Shown: positions 43,182-51,552 of the stretch, in pieces
Layout: each line of letters starts with the position of its first letter
Numbering within the stretch: position 1 is the stretch's first letter
Source of the DNA: Streptomyces spororaveus
GTDB lineage: Bacteria > Actinomycetota > Actinomycetes > Streptomycetales > Streptomycetaceae
Direction of reading: 5' to 3'
NCBI RefSeq assembly: GCF_016755875.1
Contig: NZ_BNED01000005.1
Span: forward strand, 2,046,001 to 2,110,000
Length of the DNA stretch: 64,000 nt
The notes under the pieces: model-generated
The model's database searches: none
What the model was told of the DNA's origin: nothing
Seen by the model: only the letters and a program-made list of their open reading frames with translations
Position numbers and translations under genes: made by a program

Positions 43182-45242
43182 TCAGACGGTCTTGATCGCC
43201 GGGTCCGAGACGCCCGCGGCGCCGGTCTCCACGTGTCCGGCGAAACGGCGCAGGAAGGTGGCGTCGGCGTCGGAGACGACCTTCACGTCGTACCAGCGGG
43301 ACGACGCGGCGAGGTCCACCGTGTGGGAGACCGTCGCCCCGGCCGCCACCCGGAGGGTCTGGGCCGCGCCGCCGTAGGCGTTGGTCACCGTGAGGTTGAC
43401 GGCCGCCGTCCCGGTGTTGGTCAGGGTCAGCGCCAGGTTGCCGGTGGCCGCCTGGTGGCGGGCCGTGGCCTCGGGGCCGGCCTTCTTCGCCGGGCCCTTC
43501 CAGGTGCGCAGGAAACCGTTCGGACCCCACACCGTGAGGTTGATCTGGTTTCCGGTGGAGCTGCTCGTGGACCAGGTGTCCGAGAGGGTCTTGCCCGCCT
43601 CGACCGTGTAGGGCCAGGGGCCGTCCGTGCGGTTGCCCGAGGTGCTGTGGAAGTGGGCGCCGAGGGTCGGGCCGGACGCGAAGGTGAGGGTGAACTTGCC
43701 GGTGGAGGTGGTGCGGGCGCCGTCCACGTAAGGGCTGTAGCCGAGCGCGCGGGTCGGCTTGCCGCCGGCCTCCTGCCGGGGCAGCGTGCCGGTCGCCGGC
43801 GGGGTCGGGTGGTAGGAGGGGTGGCGGTTCTTGTCCGGCGGGACGTACCCGGCCGTGGACGGGAGCGCGGCGGGCGCGGCGTCGGACCGGGTGAAGTCGA
43901 AGGCCGACGTCAGATCGCCGCAGACGGCACGGCGCCACGGGGAGATGTTGGGCTCCTGCACCCCGAAGCGCTTCTCCATGAAGCGGATCACCGAGGTGTG
44001 GTCGAAGGTCTCGGAGCAGACGTAGCCGCCCTTGCTCCAGGGGGAGACCACGATCATCGGGACGCGCGGGCCGAGCCCGTACGGTCCGGCCGCGTAACCG
44101 CCGCCGCCCGCGTAGAGGTCCTTCGACACGTCGGCCGTGGACAGGCCCCAGGCCGAGGAGGCCGGCGGGTACGGCGGGACCACGTGGTCGAAGAAGCCGT
44201 CGTTCTCGTCGTAGGTGATGAAGAGGGCGGTCTTGGCCCACACCGCCGGGTTCGCGGTCAGCGCGTCCAGGACCTGCGAGATGTACCAGGCGCCGAAGTT
44301 CGTCGGCCAGTTCGCGTGCTCGCTGAACGCCTCGGGGGCCGCGATCCAGGAGACCTGGGGCAGGGTGCCGCCCACGACGTCCGCGCGCAGCCGGTCGAAG
44401 TAGCCGTCGCCCGCCTTGACGTTCGTGCCGGTGCGGGCCTTCTCGTACAGGGCGCTGCCGGGCTGGGCGTTGCGGTAGTTGTTGAAGTAGAGCAGCGAGT
44501 TGTCGCCGTAGTTGCCGCGGAAGGCGTCGTTGATCCAGCCCCAGGAGCCGGCCGCGTTCAGACCGTCGCCGATGTCCTGGTAGACCTTCCACGAGACCCC
44601 GGCGGACTCAAGCCGCTCCGGGTAGGTCTTCCAGCCGTAGCCGGCCTCCTGGTTGCCGAGGACCGGGCCGCCGCCCACCCCGTCGTTGCCCGTGTGGCCC
44701 GTCCACAGGTAGTAGCGGTTCGGGTCCGTGGCGCCGATGAAGGAGCAGTGGTAGGCGTCGCACACCGTGAAGGCGTCGGCGAGGGCGTAGTGGAACGGGA
44801 TGTCGTTCCGGGTCATGTACGACATGGTCGTGGCCGTCTTGGCCGGGACCCACTTGTCGTACTTGCCGTTGTTGTAGGCCTGGTGGCCACCGGCCCAGTC
44901 GTGGTCGAGGCCTTCCAGGAACTGCATCCCGAGGTCCTGGACCTGCGGGTTGAAGGGGAGGACGTCCTTCGTCCCGTTCGACTGGTGGAAGACCGGCTTG
45001 CCGTTGTCCTGGAGGACCGGCCGCGGGTCGCCGAAGCCCCGGACACCCTTCATCGCGCCGAAGTAGTGGTCGAAGGACCGGTTCTCCTGCATCAGGACGA
45101 CGACGTGCTCGATGTCCTGGATCGTTCCGGTGGTGCCCTGCGCCGAGATGGCGGCGGCCCGCGCGATGCTGTCGTTCAGCATCGTGAGGGCGGCGGTGCC
45201 ACCGGCTATCTGCAGGAACCTGCGACGGTTGAGTTCTGCCAT
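43182..45242 (-). CDS. Tat-exported phospholipase C, phosphocholine-specific family
   Basis: 686 residues. The N-terminus AELNRRRFLQIAGGTAAL is a twin-arginine signal peptide. The mature enzyme begins around residue 38; VVLMQENRSFDHYFGAMKG holds the metal and nucleophile motif of the non-haemolytic PlcC/acid phosphatase AcpA superfamily. FITYDENDGFFDHVVPP and DHTSVIRFMEKRFG are further conserved blocks. Two small beta domains (about 485-575 and 600-680) match the phospholipase C C-terminal repeats. It would cleave phosphatidylcholine or similar outside the cell, giving diacylglycerol and phosphocholine. ATG 45242. Confidence 0.92.
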   Translation of the reverse strand: MAELNRRRFLQIAGGTAALTMLNDSIARAAAISAQGTTGTIQDIEHVVVLMQENRSFDHYFGAMKGVRGFGDPRPVLQDNGKPVFHQSNGTKDVLPFNPQVQDLGMQFLEGLDHDWAGGHQAYNNGKYDKWVPAKTATTMSYMTRNDIPFHYALADAFTVCDAYHCSFIGATDPNRYYLWTGHTGNDGVGGGPVLGNQEAGYGWKTYPERLESAGVSWKVYQDIGDGLNAAGSWGWINDAFRGNYGDNSLLYFNNYRNAQPGSALYEKARTGTNVKAGDGYFDRLRADVVGGTLPQVSWIAAPEAFSEHANWPTNFGAWYISQVLDALTANPAVWAKTALFITYDENDGFFDHVVPPYPPASSAWGLSTADVSKDLYAGGGGYAAGPYGLGPRVPMIVVSPWSKGGYVCSETFDHTSVIRFMEKRFGVQEPNISPWRRAVCGDLTSAFDFTRSDAAPAALPSTAGYVPPDKNRHPSYHPTPPATGTLPRQEAGGKPTRALGYSPYVDGARTTSTGKFTLTFASGPTLGAHFHSTSGNRTDGPWPYTVEAGKTLSDTWSTSSSTGNQINLTVWGPNGFLRTWKGPAKKAGPEATARHQAATGNLALTLTNTGTAAVNLTVTNAYGGAAQTLRVAAGATVSHTVDLAASSRWYDVKVVSDADATFLRRFAGHVETGAAGVSDPAIKTV

Positions 45243-45580
45243 GGGGTGACGACCTCTGCGGGTGAGGGGGGAGTCGAGGGGCGCCCCAAGGACAGCGGTC
45301 CCGGGGTACCGGCCGGATATCACTTCGTGACACTGCGCCGTACACCTGGAGAACGGAAAGAGCTCCCGGACACTCTCCGGCCTGCCGCTGTCGCCGCCCG
45401 TGGGAGGGTACGGGGAATCCCCCGCCGCGCAACAGAGCGCCTCTTCGGGCCACTCGGGCGCACGACCGGTCCCGCCCGGCGGCCGGCGGTCCCCGTACTC
45501 AGGCGGGCGGTACCGCCCGCCGACCTGAGCTGAGCATCCGTACTCAGGCTCCGGCCCGGCCGGCCGGTCATCGTGGGGGC
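45243..45580. other. divergent regulatory region between phospholipase C and the ole-like operon
   Basis: 338 bases without a convincing gene. The half next to the ole-like operon contains a perfect 20-base palindrome between two copies of ccgtactcaggc (see the separate entry). On the phospholipase side I looked for PhoP direct repeats (GTTCACC type) and did not find convincing ones. Confidence 0.6.
45493..45549. promoter_or_regulatory. palindrome flanked by direct repeats upstream of the ole-like operon
   Basis: ccgtactcaggc occurs at 45493-45504 and again at 45538-45549, starts 45 bases apart. The perfect 20-base palindrome ggcgggcggtaccgcccgcc (45502-45521) lies between and overlaps the first copy. 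An inverted half-copy (ctgagctgag) is at 45525-45534. The group sits 32-88 bases before the ketosynthase start, where an operator or activator site would be expected. Confidence 0.5.
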
Positions 45581-46603
45581 ATGTTCATTCAGCCGTATGA
45601 TCCGCTGCCGCGCGCCGGGATAACCGCCGTCGGCAGCCTGCTGCCCGAAGAGGTGCTGTCCTCCGACGACCTCCAGCGGGAGGTGGCGCACCGCAGTGGC
45701 CTGAAGCTGCCGCCGAGGCTGCTGACACAGGCCACCGGGATCGTCTCGCGGCGCGTGGCGGGCGAGGGCGTGTACGCCTCCACCCTCGCGGTGGGCGCCG
45801 CCCGCCGGGCCCTGGCCGCCGCCGGACTCGGCCCGCTCGACGTGGACCTGCTGCTGTTCGCGTCCGCCTCCCGCGACCTGGTCGAACCGGCCACCGCGCA
45901 CATCGTGCAGGCCGAACTGGGCTCGCGGGCCCATGCCCTGGACGTCACCAACGCCTGCAACAGCTTCGTCAACGGGATCGACCTCGCCCGCTCCATGATC
46001 CTCGCCGGCCGGGCACGGCGGGCCCTGGTGGTCACCGGCGAGACCCCGAGCCGGGCGGTGCGCACGGACCCGGCCGATCTCGCGGAGCTGCGCGACGGCT
46101 TCGCCGGATACACCTTCGGCGACGCGGGGGCGGCGGTGGTCGTGGAGGCCGTGGAGCGCGGCGGGATCATCGACGTGGACACCGAGACCCATTCGGAGCA
46201 CTGGGAGGTCGGGGGCATCCCGGGCGGCGGCTCACGGCACCCGCGCGGGGACGAGTACACCTACTTCCGCGGCGACGGGCACGAACTGCGGGGCGTCTTC
46301 GAGAAGGTGGGCACCGCCGTCGTCGACCGGACGCTGCACCGCACGGGGATGGAACCGGACGGCTTCGCCAAGGTGCTGGTGCACCAGGTGACCGTGCCGT
46401 ACCTGGAGCGGTTCGCGGAACTGACCGGGGTGCCCGCGGGCAAGCTGGTGGTGACGGTGCCCGAGCTCGGCAACGTCGCGAGCGCGAGCATCGGAGTGCA
46501 GCTGGACCGGATCTTCGGTGAACTGAGCCCGGGTGAAAGGGTTCTGTTCGTGGGGCTCGGCGGCGGTATCAGCATCATGACGATGGTCTGGGAGAAGTCG
46601 TGA
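45581..46603 (+). CDS. OleA-like 3-oxoacyl-ACP synthase III family protein (Claisen condensation of acyl-CoAs)
   Basis: 340 residues of the thiolase fold. The catalytic triad is Cys126 (VTNACNSFVNG), His268 (LVHQVTVPY) and Asn298 (GNVASASIG). The spacings 142 and 30 equal those I recall for Xanthomonas OleA (Cys143, His285, Asn315). SRDLVEPATAHI holds Glu102, near where OleA has its second catalytic acid. The family joins two acyl-CoAs to a 2-alkyl-3-ketoacid, or primes fatty acids (FabH). OleC- and OleD-like genes downstream favour the former. GTGA overlap with the next gene. Confidence 0.82.
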   Translation: MFIQPYDPLPRAGITAVGSLLPEEVLSSDDLQREVAHRSGLKLPPRLLTQATGIVSRRVAGEGVYASTLAVGAARRALAAAGLGPLDVDLLLFASASRDLVEPATAHIVQAELGSRAHALDVTNACNSFVNGIDLARSMILAGRARRALVVTGETPSRAVRTDPADLAELRDGFAGYTFGDAGAAVVVEAVERGGIIDVDTETHSEHWEVGGIPGGGSRHPRGDEYTYFRGDGHELRGVFEKVGTAVVDRTLHRTGMEPDGFAKVLVHQVTVPYLERFAELTGVPAGKLVVTVPELGNVASASIGVQLDRIFGELSPGERVLFVGLGGGISIMTMVWEKS

Positions 46604-47355
46604 CGGCCGCGGCCGCGCCGATGTGGGTGGTCGTGCCCGCGCACGAGGAGGAGGACCGGCTGGCCGACACCCTGCGGGCGCTCGCCGCGCAGCGGGACCG
46701 GGACTTCACCCTGCTGGTCGTCGACAACGCCTCGGCGGACGGTACGGGGGCCGTGGCCCGGGCGTTCGCGGCCGGCGCGCCCTTCCCGGTGGAGGTGATC
46801 GAGGAGCCGGAGAAGGGGGTGGGTTCCGCCGTGGACACCGGCTTCCGGTACGCGATCGGCCGGGGCGCGGTCCTGCTCGCCCGTACGGACGCCGACTGCC
46901 TGCCCCGGCCCGGCTGGACCGGGGCCGCGCGCACCGCGCTCACCCGCAGTCCCGGGCTGGTGTGCGGGCGGATCGTGGCCCGCCGCGACGAGCACGGCCC
47001 GCTGGGCCGGGCCGGGTTCGGCGTGCTGGTGTCCCTCGCCGCGCTCTTCGGCCGGCTGCGGCCCGCGCACGCCCGCCGGCGCGGCTACCGGGCGCCGTAC
47101 CGCATGCACGCCGGGAACAACATGGCCATCACCGCCGAGCTGTACCTGACCGTCGGGGGCATGCCCCGGCGCCCCTCGCCGACCGACCGGCTCTTCCTCA
47201 ACGCCGTACGCCGTCACACCGACCGGATCACGCACTGCCGGGAGATGGTCGTGGAGAACTCGACGCGGCGCCTGCGGGCCTACGGGGTCGCCGGCACCGC
47301 CCGCTGGTACCTCGACCAGGGCAGCGGCACGCACGGAACGGACGACCCCCGCTGA
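46600..47355 (+). CDS. family 2 glycosyltransferase in the ole-like operon
   Basis: 251 residues, a compact GT-A fold with WVVVPAHEEEDRLADTL at the N-terminus, VVDNASADGTGAVARAF and a D-x-D metal/nucleotide motif at 97-99 (DAD). No transmembrane segment of the polymer-synthase type is obvious; the weakly hydrophobic FGVLVSLAALFG (about 140-151) might bind membrane. The GTG start overlaps the ketosynthase stop, and the stop overlaps the next ATG (TGATG). It could attach a sugar to the lipid product of the operon. The acceptor is unknown, and the resemblance to known ole or lipstatin genes ends here. Confidence 0.78.
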   Translation: MTAAAAPMWVVVPAHEEEDRLADTLRALAAQRDRDFTLLVVDNASADGTGAVARAFAAGAPFPVEVIEEPEKGVGSAVDTGFRYAIGRGAVLLARTDADCLPRPGWTGAARTALTRSPGLVCGRIVARRDEHGPLGRAGFGVLVSLAALFGRLRPAHARRRGYRAPYRMHAGNNMAITAELYLTVGGMPRRPSPTDRLFLNAVRRHTDRITHCREMVVENSTRRLRAYGVAGTARWYLDQGSGTHGTDDPR

Positions 47356-48851
47356 TGCTGGACCACCTCGACCACGCGCTGCGCAGCCGCCCCGAGCGGC
47401 CCGCCGTGCTCACCGCCACCCGCGGCGGCGCGCCCCGGGTACGGGCCACCCGCGGCGAACTCGTGGAGCTGGCCGACGCCTTCGCCGCGGCCCTGCACGC
47501 GCGCGGGCTGCGCGCCGGGGACACCGTCGGTGTCGCCGTGCGCCCCGGGCCGCGCGCCCTGGCCGTCCTGCTCGCGCTGTGGCGGCTCGGGCTGCGCGGA
47601 GCCGTCCTCGACCCGGGCGCCGGGCCCGACGTACTGCGGGCCCGTCTCACGCTGGCCCGGCCGGCGCTGGTGCTGGCCGACGCGGCCGCGCAGGCGGTGG
47701 CGGGCTGGGCCCGGCCGCTGGCCCGGCGCGCCCGGCTCGCGCTGCCCGACCTGGCCGGGCTGGGGCCGGTGGCCACGGTCGGTCCCCGGCTGCCGGGCTG
47801 CGCGCCCGCGCTGGACCTGGGCGCGCCGCGTCAGGGGGTGCCCGCGCCCGGCGCGGACCTGGACGCGGAGGCCGACGCGGTGATCGTGTTCACCTCCGGG
47901 ACCACCTCGGCGCCGCGGGCCGTCGTCCACACCCGGGCGAGCCTGGCCGCCGGGATGTCCACGGTCTCCGCCCTCTTCGACGCACGCGGGGACCGGCCGG
48001 TGCTCGGCGGCACCTTCTTCGTCCTGGTCCCCTCGCTTGCGCGCGGCGCGGCCGTCGCCCTCCCGGCGGGCAGCCCCCGGGTGCTGGCCCGCCAGCTGCA
48101 CCGGCTGCGGCCGCAGGACACCTATCTGACCCCGCCCCGGCTGCGGGACGCGCTGGGCGCGGACGCCCGCTTCCACGGCCGGGTGTGGACGGGCTCGGCG
48201 CCGGCCGGCGCCGGGCTGCTGGAACGCGTACGGGCCGCGGGCGCGGCCGAGGCCTGGGGGGTGTACGCGCTCACCGAGCTGTTCCCTGCCGCCGCGGTCG
48301 AGGCGCGGGAGAAGTCCGCCTTCGAGGAGGCCGGGGAGCCCGGGGACCTGGTCGGGGCGCCGCTGCCCGGCGTACGCGCCGAGCCGGACGGGAGCGGGCA
48401 GCTGCTGCTGTCCGGCCCCGCGGCGCGCCACCGCTACCTCGGGGAGGAGCCGGACGCGTGGGTGCGTACGGGCGACCGGGCGCGGCTGGACGGCGCGGGG
48501 CGCATCGTCCTCGAGGGCCGGAGCAAGGACATGGTGCTGCGCCGGGCGGAGAACATCTACCCGGGGCTGTACGAGCCCGCCCTGCACGTCCCGGGGGTGG
48601 AGCTGGCCGTACTCGTCGGGGTCCCGGCGGGCGACGGCGACGAGCGGCTCGTCGCCGTGGTCCAGGCGTGCCGCGGCACGGACGAACAGGCCCTGCGCTC
48701 CGCCCTGTCGGAGCCGTTGCGGCGGATGGGCACGGCCCGGCCCGACGCCCTGCTGCTCGCCCGGATCCCGCTGTCGGGGCGCTCGCGCAAACCGGACCGG
48801 GCGGCGACGGCGGCGCTGGCGGCGCGCCGGCTGGGGGTGTCCGGCCGATGA
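47355..48851 (+). CDS. OleC-like class I adenylate-forming enzyme
   Basis: 498 residues. A3 loop FTSGTTSAPR at 179-188 (canonical Lys replaced by Arg), A5-like WGVYALTELF (301-310), A7 RTGDRARLD with Asp374, A8 GRSKDMVLRR (388-397), and A10 SGRSRKPDR with Lys479. The segment NIYPGLYEP (400-408) after A8 is what I associate with OleC beta-lactone synthetases rather than acyl-CoA ligases. OleC turns a beta-hydroxy acid into a beta-lactone with ATP. No carrier-protein domain. ATGA overlap with the P450. Assignment to OleC is by motif and context. Confidence 0.8.
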   Translation: MLDHLDHALRSRPERPAVLTATRGGAPRVRATRGELVELADAFAAALHARGLRAGDTVGVAVRPGPRALAVLLALWRLGLRGAVLDPGAGPDVLRARLTLARPALVLADAAAQAVAGWARPLARRARLALPDLAGLGPVATVGPRLPGCAPALDLGAPRQGVPAPGADLDAEADAVIVFTSGTTSAPRAVVHTRASLAAGMSTVSALFDARGDRPVLGGTFFVLVPSLARGAAVALPAGSPRVLARQLHRLRPQDTYLTPPRLRDALGADARFHGRVWTGSAPAGAGLLERVRAAGAAEAWGVYALTELFPAAAVEAREKSAFEEAGEPGDLVGAPLPGVRAEPDGSGQLLLSGPAARHRYLGEEPDAWVRTGDRARLDGAGRIVLEGRSKDMVLRRAENIYPGLYEPALHVPGVELAVLVGVPAGDGDERLVAVVQACRGTDEQALRSALSEPLRRMGTARPDALLLARIPLSGRSRKPDRAATAALAARRLGVSGR

Positions 48852-49972
48852 CCTCCTCCGTCTCGCAGGCACGCGCCCGGCGCCGGGACCGCCGGGTCTA
48901 CCTGCGCAGCCACCCCTTGCTGTTCGGGCTGCTCGCCGCGACGCGCGGGCGTCCGGTGCGCCGGCTCGGCCGGACCCTGCTGGTGCACGGCCCGGAGGCC
49001 TACCGGGAGGCCCTGACCCGGCTGCCGCTCGACCGGACGGCGGCCGGTACGACGGGCGCCGCCGCGCGCGCCGCGCTGCGCGACGGCGGGGCCGGGGCCG
49101 GGGGTGTGCTCTTCGACCAGGAGGGCGCCGGGCACCGGGCGGACCGCCGGAACCTCGCGGGCTCGCTGGGCTCGGCGGGGGTGGAGGACCTCCGCTCGCT
49201 CTGGCGGCCGTTGCTGGTGCGCCGTCTCGCGCCGCTGGGCCGGGGCGGGGAGGTGGACCTCGTCGACCTGGCGCGGGAGCTCTCCGGGTCGGTGGTGTGC
49301 GCCCTGCTGGGGTCCGGCGCGGACCCGCGGGCGGTCGCCGAGGCCGCGGCCGCCGCCGCTGCCGCCGCCGTACGCAGCCATCTGCCGGGGCCGCGCCGCC
49401 CGCGCGCCGAGGCCGCCGCGGCCCGCGCGGCCGACCGGCTCCGGCTGCTCCTGGGGGCCTCCGACGGGGCCCTGCCGGCGATGGTGGCGGTGGCGGCCGT
49501 CAACACCACCGTCGCCGCGCTGCCCCGGGCGGTCGCCTGGTGCGCCGACGCGGGGCTGTGGGGGCAGGCGGCGGACGAGAACCTGCGGCCGGTGCTCGCG
49601 GACGAGCTGCTGCGGGTCACCGCGGCCTCGCCGCTGCTGCCCCGGGTCGCCGCGGCGGACGGGGCCGTGGGCGGCTGCCCGGTGCGCGGCGGCGACCGGC
49701 TGCTGCTGGTCGCCCGGCACGCGGCCGGGGCGCACCGGCGCGACCCGGACGCCCTGCGGCCGGCCGGCCCGGCCGTGGACCGGCTGGTGTTCGGCGCCGG
49801 ACCGCATGCATGCCCCGGGGCCCGGACGGCCCGGGCCCAGCTGGCCGACGTCCTGGACACGCTGGCCCCGTACCGGCCGGTGGTGACGCGGGCCCGGGTG
49901 GACCGGGGAGCGGCGCTGCCCGGCTGGCGCGTCCTGACCGTACGCGCCGGGACCCGCGGGGGCGGGGCATGA
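48848..49972 (+). CDS. cytochrome P450, short and divergent, in the ole-like operon
   Basis: 374 residues, about 30 shorter than usual. The heme loop FGAGPHACPG carries Cys322, and the K-helix E-x-x-R is ELLR (253-256). The I-helix oxygen-activation motif is poor: AAVNTT at 216-221 where most P450s have A-G-x-(D/E)-T. An alanine run lies at about 164-174. It may be a P450 with altered oxygen chemistry or a peroxygenase-type enzyme. ATGA overlaps on both sides couple it to the OleC- and OleD-like genes, so it should modify their lipid product. It is not a CvnE: it is on the other strand from the conservon. Confidence 0.78.
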   Translation: MTSSVSQARARRRDRRVYLRSHPLLFGLLAATRGRPVRRLGRTLLVHGPEAYREALTRLPLDRTAAGTTGAAARAALRDGGAGAGGVLFDQEGAGHRADRRNLAGSLGSAGVEDLRSLWRPLLVRRLAPLGRGGEVDLVDLARELSGSVVCALLGSGADPRAVAEAAAAAAAAAVRSHLPGPRRPRAEAAAARAADRLRLLLGASDGALPAMVAVAAVNTTVAALPRAVAWCADAGLWGQAADENLRPVLADELLRVTAASPLLPRVAAADGAVGGCPVRGGDRLLLVARHAAGAHRRDPDALRPAGPAVDRLVFGAGPHACPGARTARAQLADVLDTLAPYRPVVTRARVDRGAALPGWRVLTVRAGTRGGGA

Positions 49973-50886
49973 TCGCGGTCACGGGCGCGAGCGGCTTCTG
50001 CGGCGGGCACGTCGCGCGCGCCGCCGCGGCGGCCGGGGCCGAGGTGGTGTGCCTGGGCCGCAGGCCGGGCCCGGTGGGCGCGCACCGCTTCTGGGACGCC
50101 GCCGCAGAGCCGCCGGACCTGTCGGGCGTGGAGCTGGTGGTGCACTGCGCGGCGGCCGTGGGCGATCCGGCCCCCGGCTCACGGGCGGCGGCGCTGATGC
50201 GCGCGGTCAACGTGGACGGCACGGACCGGCTGCTGCGGGCGGCGGGCGGGCGGCCCGTGGTGTGGGTGAGCAGCGCCAGCGTCTACGACCCCCGGCGGGG
50301 CCGCGGGATGGTCGGCGAGGAGCACCCGCGCGCCGGGCAGTTGAACGCCTACGGCCGCACGAAGGCGGAGGGCGAGGCCCTGGCGCTGGCCGCCGGGGCC
50401 GTGGTGCTGCGGCCGCGGGCCGTCTACGGGCCGGGCGACACCACGCTGCTGCCGCGGCTGCTGGCCCGGGTCCGGGCGGGCACCCTGCTGCTGCCCGGCC
50501 CGGACGTGACGCTCAGCCTCACCGCGGTGGAGAACCTGACGCGGGCCTGCCTGACGGCGGCGGCCTGGGCCCCCGGCGCGTACAACATCGCGGACGCGGA
50601 GCCGTACGGCCGGGACGCGGCGGTCGGCGCGGTCCTGCGCGCCCACGGCGTCCGGGCCCGGATCCGGCACCTCCCGCTGCCGGTGGCCGGCGCGGCGGCC
50701 CGGATCGCGGAGGCCGTGGCGGCGGCGACCGGGGCCGAGCCGGCCCTCAGCCGCTACGCGGTGGACCAGTTGGCGCACCCGGTGGTCCTGGACCTCGCCC
50801 GGGCCCGCGCCCAGGGCTGGAGCCCGCACCGGAACCTGGCGGACCACCTGGCCTCCCTGCCGCGTCAGACCGAGGCCTCGGAGTGA
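49969..50886 (+). CDS. OleD-like extended SDR (NAD-dependent epimerase/3-beta-HSD family)
   Basis: 305 residues. The cofactor loop GASGFCGGHVA starts at residue 6. The catalytic set is Ser in WVSSASVY (about 101-103), Tyr128 and Lys132 (YGRTK). PRAVYGPGDTTLLPRLL follows, as in sugar epimerases and 3-beta-hydroxysteroid dehydrogenases. In ole and lipstatin pathways the equivalent (OleD, LstD) reduces the 3-keto acid made by the ketosynthase to a 3-hydroxy acid; that fits here. It is the last gene of the coupled operon. The 3' end overlaps the convergent membrane protein gene by 22 bases. Confidence 0.8.
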   Translation: MIAVTGASGFCGGHVARAAAAAGAEVVCLGRRPGPVGAHRFWDAAAEPPDLSGVELVVHCAAAVGDPAPGSRAAALMRAVNVDGTDRLLRAAGGRPVVWVSSASVYDPRRGRGMVGEEHPRAGQLNAYGRTKAEGEALALAAGAVVLRPRAVYGPGDTTLLPRLLARVRAGTLLLPGPDVTLSLTAVENLTRACLTAAAWAPGAYNIADAEPYGRDAAVGAVLRAHGVRARIRHLPLPVAGAAARIAEAVAAATGAEPALSRYAVDQLAHPVVLDLARARAQGWSPHRNLADHLASLPRQTEASE

Positions 50887-51494
50887 TCGCGCGCCGCGCG
50901 CCTCCAGGTCCGGAAGGTGTGCGCCGCGAGTACCAGGGCGGCGACGACCGCGGCGACACGGATCACGTGCCAGGTCGCCACGACGACCGGTGCCTGTCCT
51001 CTCGTCTCCACGTCCAGCCGCATGGAGGTCTCGTAGAAGGCGATGAGGGGAACGACCAGCCGGAACGGGAGGCCGCCGATACCCGGTGTGCGCGCGATGT
51101 TGCCCAGAAGTCCCACCGGCGCGCCGAGGACGAAAGCCGCTGCCCCCCAGAACAGGATCATCGAGGAGGATCCGCTCAGCGAACCGGTCACCGGACCGCC
51201 GGTCACCTCGACCCCGATGGGCGCGGCGGGGCTCAGGGCCTTGAAGACGTAGTAGACGACGACGCCGACCGCCAGGGCCGAGGAGGACAGCAGCGCCGAC
51301 TCGATCCTGGACCGGCGGACGTAGCCCACCAGGAACGCGAAACAGGCCCAGGGCCACCCTGCGGCGAACACGGCGTTCAGCGCGGCACACACCGGATGGT
51401 CGAATTTCCCGGCCAGGGGACCGGACAGGCCGAGTGCCACACCCGCCCCGAAGGCCGCCGCCACCGGCGCGATGCGCTCACGCGATAAGTGCAC
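50865..51494 (-). CDS. DUF6518-like integral membrane protein with a TTA codon at position 3
   Basis: 209 residues with about five hydrophobic helices, and a short loop GGPVTGSLSGSSSMILFWG. It looks like the DUF6518 family of actinobacterial membrane proteins (from memory). GTG 51494 is supported by aggag 10 bases upstream. The third codon is TTA (51486-51488), the second clear TTA in the window, so translation should need the bldA tRNA, which matures late in development. It follows the conservon gene cvnD by 58 bases on the same strand, in the position where some conservons carry an extra gene. Function unknown. Confidence 0.72.
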   Translation of the reverse strand: MHLSRERIAPVAAAFGAGVALGLSGPLAGKFDHPVCAALNAVFAAGWPWACFAFLVGYVRRSRIESALLSSSALAVGVVVYYVFKALSPAAPIGVEVTGGPVTGSLSGSSSMILFWGAAAFVLGAPVGLLGNIARTPGIGGLPFRLVVPLIAFYETSMRLDVETRGQAPVVVATWHVIRVAAVVAALVLAAHTFRTWRRAARDHSEASV

Positions 51495-51552
51495 GATCTC
51501 TGTGCTCCTGTTCTGTGGATCCGCGGGCGAGCGCGGTGATGTCCGGTCGGGC

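Noticed and set aside
45243..45400. PhoP box upstream of phospholipase C
   Set aside because: I looked for GTTCACC-type direct repeats on either strand and found none convincing.
48848..49972. P450 as the CvnE partner of the conservon
   Set aside because: It lies on the opposite strand inside a coupled biosynthetic operon and is separated from cvnD by the membrane protein gene.
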